Part shown: positions 6,361-11,648 of the stretch, one piece after another
Layout: every line of letters starts with the position of its first letter
How positions within the stretch are numbered: position 1 is the first letter of the stretch
Assembly: GCA_016928975.1 (NCBI GenBank)
Contig: JAFGJR010000215.1
Span: 1 to 22,526 of the forward strand
Origin: Sedimentisphaerales bacterium
Lineage (GTDB): Bacteria > Planctomycetota > Phycisphaerae > Sedimentisphaerales > SG8-4
Direction: 5' to 3'
Length of the DNA: 22,526 nucleotides
Position numbers and translations under genes: made by a program
The notes under the pieces: generated by a model
Told to the model about the DNA's origin: nothing
Database searches by the model: none
What the model saw: only the letters and a program-made list of their open reading frames with translations

Positions 6361-8769
6361 CTACGGCGCGACCACGTATTCGATCACGAGCTTTACTCGG
6401 TGGAAGCACGCATACTTGCCATTCGGGACGGTGTCCTTGGCCCGGAAGAACCAGGTTTGGTTGACAGGCTGACCATTGAAAGCGTCTGTACTGTCAGCCA
6501 ACATGATGGCTAAGCATGTGTCATCGCCGGCATTGTCCCAGACGAGGAAGTAGTTGCCCGTCCCGCCACGGGTCGTAGAGGAAATGCCGATCTCATAGTC
6601 GCTGCACTTGAAGAGCATCCCAACGACGTCGAAGGGATCCACGAGCTCGACCCAATACGATACACCCGTCACACGAGCCTCGGGCGGCGCGCTACTGATC
6701 GCCCACGATTGTGCCCACTGGCCGGCATCCGGTATGGCCAGTTCGCAAGCCATAATCCCGCCGCCCCCCCAGGTTTCGTCGACGACCACGATCTCACCCG
6801 GCGGACTTGCCGGCGCGGATTCCGCCGTGACGTTATCGACGTAGAAGCTGCCGGCCCCGTCGTTCCACTGGGCGAAACTGATATGCGTCAGCTTGTTCTT
6901 GGGATGTCGCGAGGTCAGCGTGGCCTTGAGCTGCCCGTCCACGGACACCTCGTAGGTGCCTGCGGCCAGATTCAGAGACACCTTGATCGTGTACCATTGT
7001 TTCAGATTGAGGTTGGACGCCACGGTGGTGAAGTTGTCCCACGTGTCGTCTCGGTCCCGGGCGACGAGGCTCATGGTGCCGGAAGAGCCGCCGCCATTCT
7101 TATAGAATCCCAGGTAGACGAAGCGTTCGCTGTCCTCGGCGTTGGGTCCCACCAGGGCATTGTCGCCGGTATCGTCCCCGATGAGCATCCACGCGGCCCG
7201 GTCGGGCTTGGTGTTGAGATTGACGATGGAGGCGACGTAGATATCCCATTGAATGGTGGCGGTCTGAGTGATGGGCTGGCAGAATTCCTGTGTCAGATAG
7301 GCATTGTGGGCATCGCTGGCGGCGAAGGCGGCCTTGGGCGTGTTGTTTCCGCCCACGTTGGCCGTGTTGAGGGTGACCAGAGACGGCTGCTCCCGTCGGC
7401 TTTCGTACCAGTCCTGCCCCGGCGAATCGGCCTGCAGGTCCGCACTGTCAACGCTGTCGTCGTACCCGCCGTCCGTGAGCGGAGAAGCACACGACGGAGG
7501 TTCCGCCAGGACATTGTCGACGTAGAAGCTCCCGGCCCCGTCGCTCCATTGGGCGAAGCTGATATGCGTCACACTGCTCTTGGGATGTCGCGAGGTCACC
7601 GTGGCCTTGGGCTGCCCGTCCACGAAGACCTCATAGGTGCCGGCGGCCAGATTCAATCGCACCTCGATCGTGTACCATTGTTTCATATTCAGGTTCGACG
7701 CCACGGTGGTGAAACTGGACCAACTGTCGTCTCGGTCCCTGGCAACCAGGTCCATGGTTCCGGAAGTGCCACCCCCGTTCTTGTAGAATGCGAGGTAGAC
7801 GAACCGTTCACTGTCTTCCGCATTGGGTCCCAGGGAGGAATTGCCGCCGGCATCGTCGCCGATCAGCATCCAGCCAGCCCGGTCGGGGGTCGAGGGCAGG
7901 TTGATGATGGAAGCGACGTAGATATCCCATTGAACGGTGACCGTCTGCGTGATGGGCTGGCAGAATTCCTGTGTCAGATAGGCGTTGTGGGTGCTGGCCG
8001 CGAAGGATGCCTTAGCAGTGTTGTTTCCGCCTACGTTGACTGTATTGAGGGTGAGCAGAGATGCGTTGTCCTTGCGGCTTTCGTACCAGTCCTGGCCCTC
8101 GGAATCGGCTTTCAAGTCCTCGCTGTCGACGCTGTCATTGAATTCGCCATCCGTGAGCAGCAACGCACGAGATTGTGATCCGGTGAAGCAGCCATGAATC
8201 AGCCAGCCCATACCCTGGATCGAAAGGTAGTTGATTTCGCAAAGGTCCGGGTCGGGCAGGGTCTGGGGTACCGCACTGCTCGTGATCACAGACAGGTTCG
8301 TCGTCGAACCGAGGCCAAACTGGAGCATGGCTATGTCGTCCGGCGGCACTCCGGGCGCGTAGGGACCGGCCGTCTGCTCGACCTCGATGTAGTCAGTCCC
8401 TTCGTCAAACATATCCCGGATCGTGTTGTAGAGGCCTGTGGCGTTATTGATGACGTCACACTCCCACGTGTCCTTCGACTGCCACGCGTAGTTGCCGGCG
8501 TTCACGACGAACCGCTGCTGTGGGCTGGGGAACGTGTAACCGACCGCCCCCTTGTAGGTACCATCGGACGGCTTGGCCGTGTCGAACGTGTAACTGCCGG
8601 TGAACTCGTCGCCCACGGCTACCGAACCATCCAGAACGTTGCCACCGGTGACCTTGTCCACGACCCCCTGGAATTGGACCGTGCGCAGCTCCGCCGTCGC
8701 CGCTGGCGCCAAGCCGAGCACGACCGCCACGAACCACACAAACAACATCAATGCAGTCTTCTTGCTCAT
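6361..8769 (-). CDS. Secreted protein with two LamG-like modules
   Basis: An 802-residue exported protein. The ATG at 8769 has AAGGGG about eight bases upstream. A clear signal peptide (MSKKTALMLFVWFVAVVLG, cleavage near ATAE, residue 26) is followed by a domain of about 175 residues (VGDEFTGSYTFDTAKPSDG, GYTFPSPQQRFVV) that resembles domains in PEP-CTERM-type exported proteins, though no PEP-CTERM anchor is present at the end. Two LamG-like modules follow (about 203-425 and 430-652), each with DWYESR, LNTxNVGGNN, GPNAEDSERFVYLxFYKNGGG, KQWYTI, THISFAQW and GSFYVDNV. The last 140 residues (about 660-802, beginning VVVDETWGGGG) form a separate beta-rich domain I do not recognise. The modules are the same family as in the next gene 70-160 bases downstream. 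Carbohydrate binding is the best guess; no enzyme motif is seen. Confidence 0.75.
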   Translation of the reverse strand: MSKKTALMLFVWFVAVVLGLAPAATAELRTVQFQGVVDKVTGGNVLDGSVAVGDEFTGSYTFDTAKPSDGTYKGAVGYTFPSPQQRFVVNAGNYAWQSKDTWECDVINNATGLYNTIRDMFDEGTDYIEVEQTAGPYAPGVPPDDIAMLQFGLGSTTNLSVITSSAVPQTLPDPDLCEINYLSIQGMGWLIHGCFTGSQSRALLLTDGEFNDSVDSEDLKADSEGQDWYESRKDNASLLTLNTVNVGGNNTAKASFAASTHNAYLTQEFCQPITQTVTVQWDIYVASIINLPSTPDRAGWMLIGDDAGGNSSLGPNAEDSERFVYLAFYKNGGGTSGTMDLVARDRDDSWSSFTTVASNLNMKQWYTIEVRLNLAAGTYEVFVDGQPKATVTSRHPKSSVTHISFAQWSDGAGSFYVDNVLAEPPSCASPLTDGGYDDSVDSADLQADSPGQDWYESRREQPSLVTLNTANVGGNNTPKAAFAASDAHNAYLTQEFCQPITQTATIQWDIYVASIVNLNTKPDRAAWMLIGDDTGDNALVGPNAEDSERFVYLGFYKNGGGSSGTMSLVARDRDDTWDNFTTVASNLNLKQWYTIKVSLNLAAGTYEVSVDGQLKATLTSRHPKNKLTHISFAQWNDGAGSFYVDNVTAESAPASPPGEIVVVDETWGGGGIMACELAIPDAGQWAQSWAISSAPPEARVTGVSYWVELVDPFDVVGMLFKCSDYEIGISSTTRGGTGNYFLVWDNAGDDTCLAIMLADSTDAFNGQPVNQTWFFRAKDTVPNGKYACFHRVKLVIEYVVAP
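6826..8165 (-). repeat. Tandem duplication of LamG-like module (period 681 bp)
   Basis: GACGTAGAAG and the flanking sequence recur at 6838 and 7519, a period of 681 bases (227 codons). Matches run through both modules of the 802-aa gene, including the words for DWYESR, PNAEDSERFVYL and THISFAQW. These copies are more like each other than like the two in the neighbouring gene, which suggests duplication within each gene or gene conversion. Confidence 0.85.
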
Positions 8770-8928
8770 GTCTTCGCCCCTTCAAAGAAAAGCCATCCCC
8801 CCCAAAGGTCGATTCGCTACACCCACCCTCTTCTTCATCCGTTCCAGCTCGTGCAAAGGGCGGTCTCACGGTACAGTCTGCATGTGTATCTGAATGGTGT
8901 GTCAGGTGCGTCAGAGCGGAAACAACCG

Positions 8929-8967
8929 ATGCGCAGGCTCCGTAGAGACTTCACACCCCCTGCGCAT
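8929..8967 (-). promoter_or_regulatory. Perfect 9-bp inverted repeat in the 5' region of the 802-aa gene
   Basis: ATGCGCAGG (8929-8937) and CCTGCGCAT (8959-8967) are exact reverse complements separated by 21 bases. If transcription starts near 9030, this lies in a leader of about 260 bases ahead of the ATG at 8769. It could be an RNA hairpin or an operator for a dimeric regulator. The bases AGGGCAAA just before it on the - strand look like the start of a c-di-GMP riboswitch, but the rest of that motif is absent. Confidence 0.4.
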
Positions 8968-9037
8968 TTGCCCTGATGGTTCATCAAGAGAAGCAAATCC
9001 CGATGTCCGTTTACCACCAACCGGCGACTATTACCTG

Positions 9038-9043
9038 ATTATA
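9038..9043 (-). promoter_or_regulatory. Candidate -10 box (TATAAT) on - strand
   Basis: A perfect TATAAT on the - strand facing the 802-aa gene. No good -35 hexamer is present 16-18 bases upstream (CTGAAA is the best), so this is only a weak promoter candidate. Confidence 0.25.
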
Positions 9044-9175
9044 CCCTGTTTCCCTCCGTTTTCAGGTGTGGGAATTGCGTGCTTCTGAGGAAAGGGTGTG
9101 AGATTTTTTTTCTGGCGCTATGCAATTCCTTTGTTTACAGTGACTTATGAACCTTATGCGAAAGGAGATTAGGTC

Positions 9176-9292
9176 ATGGACGGTCGGGGGCGTGGGGGAC
9201 AGACCCTATTTAATATGGGGGGCGTGGGGGACAGACCCTATTTAATATTGGCACCAGCATATATCCATAATATCCCTGCGGCCGGCTCTTGA
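9176..9292 (+). pseudogene. Gene start run into by repeats (38 codons)
   Basis: AAAGGAG at 9161-9167 lies eight bases before an ATG at 9176, one of the best ribosome-binding sites in the window. The frame then reads MDGRGRGGQTLFN and passes through both copies of the 31-bp repeat before a TGA at 9290. The peptide is simply translated repeat, so this looks like the promoter-proximal end of a gene whose body was replaced by the repeat insertion. Which gene it was cannot be told. A genuine short peptide is possible but unlikely. Confidence 0.4.
9186..9248. repeat. Two 31-bp direct repeats, REP-like (GGGGGACAGACCC)
   Basis: Two identical 31-base copies, 9186-9216 and 9218-9248, are separated by a single G. 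Each contains GGGGGACAGACCC followed by TATTTAATAT. Words of the type GGGGACAG are common next to REP-associated tyrosine transposases, and a fragment of such a transposase lies 300 bases downstream. The spacing of one base excludes a CRISPR array. Confidence 0.7.
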
Positions 9293-9540
9293 CAACCAGA
9301 CCAATTCCGGGCAACATAAGTACTCGTACATGTACACCAGCGTGCGCAACGTGCCGTACATCTACGACAAGGCGGGCAATACGACCCCCGATCAGGTCGA
9401 GGGCAGGCTCTACGACGGCGGCAGCAACATGTACGCCTATGACGGCGAGAACCGCCTGATCACGGTGACCAAGACGGGCGATGCCCTGTCGGCCGCATGC
9501 GATACCAGCTTGACCCTGACCACCGGCGGCACCGGCGAAG
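9291..9540 (+). pseudogene. Orphan RHS/YD-repeat fragment
   Basis: About 80 codons in frame with YIYDKAGNTTPDQVEG and YAYDGENRLITVTKTGD, which are typical YD repeats of RHS proteins (tyrosine-aspartate motifs, GEN-R-L turn). There is no start with a ribosome-binding site, no signal peptide and no RHS core; upstream it runs into the repeats and downstream the frame gives way near 9540 to a transposase remnant in another frame. RHS proteins are large surface or toxin-delivery proteins of over 1,000 residues, so this is a small leftover. A second RHS gene fragment lies at the right end of the window. Confidence 0.65.
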
Positions 9541-9544
9541 TGGG

Positions 9545-9718
9545 TGTCTGCTCCAGGGACGGTTCAAGAGCTTTCTCATTCTGGAGACGAAGTATCTCCA
9601 GAGGTTGCTGCTGTGGCGGCAGGGCCGATTTCGCCTGGGTGAGATTGGGACGTATTTCGGCGTGGGCGGTTGGGCGGCGTTCCGCACGTGGCACCGGGCG
9701 GCTGGGCTGGCGCTACTG
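9545..9718 (+). pseudogene. Remnant of a REP-associated tyrosine transposase (RAYT)
   Basis: Frame 2 reads LLQGRFKSFLILETKYLQRL, matching the conserved segment of RAYT/Y1 transposases that normally reads like FQGRFKSFLI--YL--L-RYIHLNP. After LLLW the expected YIHxNPxRAG is missing, and the frame continues with GRFRLGEIGTYFGVGGWAAF, which resembles the C-terminal helix-turn-helix of the same family (LxEIGxYFGVGxxAVS). The HuH motif and catalytic tyrosine region are absent. So this is an internally deleted, N-terminally truncated remnant of about 55 codons. Its presence fits the REP-like repeats on its left and the paired hairpins to its right. RAYTs mobilise or domesticate REP sequences in many bacteria. 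Family assignment rests on my reading of short motifs. Confidence 0.6.
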
Positions 9719-10243
9719 AGGCGTGTCGGTGGCTCCCTGTTTCTCGGTGACGGTGACGCCGTTTTGCTGGTCGAAGCTCCAGACGCTGGAGGCGCCGTTG
9801 CCCTCATCGACGACGCAGACCTTCTGGGGGACGAATTTGCCGCCGTTCCAGACCCAGCGGACGGTGATCTCGCCGTACATGAGGTCCTTGTACTTGGGGT
9901 TGCCTGTGTTCCTCGCATCGACGATGGCGATGCGCTTGGTTGGAGGCTGCGTCTCGACAGGCAGCATCTGGTCGGCAAGGGGGGTTGCGTCAACGCCTTG
10001 CATCGAGATACCCATGTCCGCCTGGTCGATGGGAGTTGATCGTCCGGCGGACGCTGGTATTTGCGCTCCGTCACCCCGGACTTCTGCATTTCCGGACCTT
10101 GGCGCCCGGTTGGAGAGCATCAGAACCAGTAGCACCGCGGCCACGATGACCAGCTCGAGTCTCGTGCTGTTGGCGAGGATCGTGGCGATCCCGCTGTCCG
10201 CGGGTTTTGCCTTTCGTTTTGTCTTCGACGTCTGTGCCTTCAT
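9713..10243 (-). CDS. Small single-pass membrane protein, unknown function
   Basis: A 176-residue protein starting MKAQTSKTKRKAKP. The N terminus is strongly basic and is followed by one hydrophobic segment (about residues 24-42, LELVIVAAVLLVLMLSN), so the rest (about 43-176) should lie outside the cytoplasm. The soluble part contains a conserved-looking stretch (KRIAIVDARNTGNPKYKDLM, then EITVRWVWNGGKFVPQ) ending in a Gly/Gln-rich tail. No domain is recognised. A candidate promoter lies at 10304-10332. Its 3' end overlaps the last bases of the transposase remnant on the other strand. No good ribosome-binding site is seen just before the ATG, so the start is uncertain, but the topology favours it. 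Confidence 0.6.
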   Translation of the reverse strand: MKAQTSKTKRKAKPADSGIATILANSTRLELVIVAAVLLVLMLSNRAPRSGNAEVRGDGAQIPASAGRSTPIDQADMGISMQGVDATPLADQMLPVETQPPTKRIAIVDARNTGNPKYKDLMYGEITVRWVWNGGKFVPQKVCVVDEGNGASSVWSFDQQNGVTVTEKQGATDTPQ

Positions 10244-10303
10244 AGGGAATCCAGACCTCTGGCTGCTCGATTCAAGATATCGGCCGATTTGAGCCTCAGA
10301 TAA

Positions 10304-10332
10304 AGTATAAACGACGTTTGTAGGGAGCCCAA
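10304..10332 (-). promoter_or_regulatory. Candidate sigma-70 promoter for the 176-aa gene
   Basis: On the - strand, TTGGGC (10327-10332) and TATACT (10304-10309) are separated by exactly 17 bases. The -10 box matches five of six consensus positions and the -35 box three. Transcription would start near 10297, about 54 bases before the ATG at 10243. Confidence 0.4.
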
Positions 10333-10388
10333 AGACGTGCGGAGGCAGGATGAACGCAATTGAAAGTGCCCGGTTGGCCCTCCACGTG

Positions 10389-10434
10389 GGTCGTGCGTCC
10401 CCGCACGACCTGGGACGAGCGGGGACGCTCGTCC
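10389..10434. repeat. Paired hairpins with complementary loops (BIME-like)
   Basis: Hairpin one: GGTCGTGC (10389-10396), loop GTCCCC, GCACGACC (10403-10410). Hairpin two: GGACGAGC (10413-10420), loop GGGGAC, GCTCGTCC (10427-10434). Both stems are perfect 8-bp, both loops are six bases, the two are two bases apart, and the loops are exact reverse complements of each other. This is the layout of a bacterial interspersed mosaic element made of two inverted REP units. It lies 22 bases beyond the stop codon of the - strand gene at 10456, a usual place for REP elements. Confidence 0.75.
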
Positions 10435-10455
10435 TACGAAGAGCGCACGCCGTTT

Positions 10456-11445
10456 TCATCTTCGCCCGGTGAATCGGGAGTTCACGAAGGGCTGCACTCG
10501 CAATGGCAGCTCGGGCCGCCCGGTCAGATGACTTTGCGTTCGCCCTGCACGTGAAGGCTCGGGTGCGCGGGAGAAGTAGTATAGCGGAGGGTCGGCGCCT
10601 TCGCTGATCGTGAAGTAGCCGAGGCCCTGGCTGTCGAAGCAGATGGCTTCCCCCTGAGGCTCGCTCGCCAGAGGAAGACGGATCTGCTTGCCTGCAAAGG
10701 CATGCCACAAGGGCTCGCCGGCAGTGCGGGTCCAGAGTGAGGCGTTGAAGATGCCTCTGACGATCACCTCGCGTCCGTCGGGGGAAACGTCGCCGGCCAC
10801 GGCGAATCCCCACGGGAGCACGGTCACGGCCTCCATCCGGGTAGGTCCGGTAGTAGACTGCGGAAAGCCGGCCCGGTAGACCTTCGAGAAGAACTCGCGT
10901 TTGGCGATAATGTAGATGTCGCGCGTCAGTGGGTCCACCAGGAGGGTCTCCGCATCGCGAGGCCCGCCCGGATACGTGAGGTGGATGGTCTCGGCGGGGC
11001 CGATCGGCATCATCCCGAAACCGGCCGTGGCCGAGATCTTCGGCTCGGGCACGCGATAAATGACGACCTCGGGACGCTGCGCCAGATTATCTCCGATGTC
11101 TCCGATGTAGAGATACTCGCGATTGGGATCGGGCCCGGGGCCGATGGCGATGTCCTCCCAGTCGCGCTGTGTTGCGCCGGCGACGTTGCAGATGCCGAGC
11201 AGGTCGGCCTGGGTATTGATCGCGAAGATTCTCGGTGTGTCGTCCGAGTCATTGTGCACCCAGAGCACGCCGGCGTTCTGTCGGCTGGCTACGATCCCCG
11301 AGATCTCTCGCGTGAGCTGGCTCCTGACGATGCCCATCTGTCGGGCCGGCAGGAACTGATCCGAGCGTCCCGCCAGGGCGCACGACGAATTCAGCAGTGC
11401 CAGCATCCCGACGAGACTGATGAGAATGCGCGAACGGTCAGCCAT
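10456..11445 (-). CDS. Exported beta-propeller-like protein, unknown function
   Basis: A 329-residue protein if started at MADRSRILISLVGMLALL (11445); a longer start at 11541 would add 32 polar residues before the signal peptide and is less likely. The signal peptide ends near SCALAG; the cysteine context (LNSSC) is a poor lipobox, but lipidation is not excluded. The mature part has blade-like segments: GVLWVHNDSDDTPRIFAI, DWEDIAIGPG, YLYIGDIGDN, VVIYRVPEP, DAETLLVDPLTRDIYIIAK and GYFTISEGADPPLYYF. These patterns are seen in secreted proteins of unknown function with a beta-propeller fold; a calcium or substrate site in the aspartate-rich HNDSDD and DIGDN loops is plausible. No enzymatic function is assigned. 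It is divergent from the SNF2 gene, so the 200-base gap probably carries promoters for both. Confidence 0.65.
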   Translation of the reverse strand: MADRSRILISLVGMLALLNSSCALAGRSDQFLPARQMGIVRSQLTREISGIVASRQNAGVLWVHNDSDDTPRIFAINTQADLLGICNVAGATQRDWEDIAIGPGPDPNREYLYIGDIGDNLAQRPEVVIYRVPEPKISATAGFGMMPIGPAETIHLTYPGGPRDAETLLVDPLTRDIYIIAKREFFSKVYRAGFPQSTTGPTRMEAVTVLPWGFAVAGDVSPDGREVIVRGIFNASLWTRTAGEPLWHAFAGKQIRLPLASEPQGEAICFDSQGLGYFTISEGADPPLYYFSRAPEPSRAGRTQSHLTGRPELPLRVQPFVNSRFTGRR

Positions 11446-11565
11446 TGTTTGCTTCAGATCCCACGGTTGCGTGGTCCTTTGTCCTTCGTTGTCCACGTAT
11501 CGGCTCCCTCGGATTCTACCCCGTGCCGCATGATGGAGCAACCCAGCGCTCGTGCATGCTCAATG

Positions 11566-11593
11566 TTGCGTTTTGCCCGCCGGTCTATATACT
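11566..11593 (+). promoter_or_regulatory. Candidate sigma-70 promoter for the SNF2 gene
   Basis: TTGCGT (11566-11571) and TATACT (11588-11593) are separated by 16 bases, upstream of the ribosome-binding site GAGGAG (11633-11638) and the ATG at 11649. The -10 matches five of six consensus positions, the -35 four. Confidence 0.4.
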
Positions 11594-11648
11594 CGACTGT
11601 GGTGTCTGTCCTGAACAGACGGTGGTCACTCACGAGGAGATATGACTC

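Larger units (their letters stand above)
8770..9160. other. Upstream region of the 802-aa gene, no gene seen
   Basis: About 390 bases without a supported gene. It holds the ribosome-binding site of the 802-aa gene, a 9-bp inverted repeat at 8929-8967, a perfect - strand TATAAT at 9038-9043 and a run of eight T at 9104-9111. Short frames in it lack ribosome-binding sites and family features. Confidence 0.5.

Noticed and set aside
6361..6420. A PEP-CTERM sorting signal at the end of the 802-aa protein
   Set aside because: The C terminus reads KLVIEYVVAP and lacks the PEP motif, hydrophobic helix and basic tail.
6709..8178. A 489-codon + strand frame in the 802-aa gene
   Set aside because: It is the complementary strand of the LamG-like modules and repeats with the same 681-bp period without any protein family features.
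8929..8985. A c-di-GMP (GEMM) riboswitch, because of AGGGCAAA next to a hairpin
   Set aside because: The conserved GACGCAAAGCC-type core and tetraloop receptor are absent.
9104..9111. A terminator at the run of eight T
   Set aside because: No stem-loop lies just before it and no + strand gene ends upstream.
9186..9248. A CRISPR array
   Set aside because: Only two repeats, separated by one base, and no cas gene nearby.
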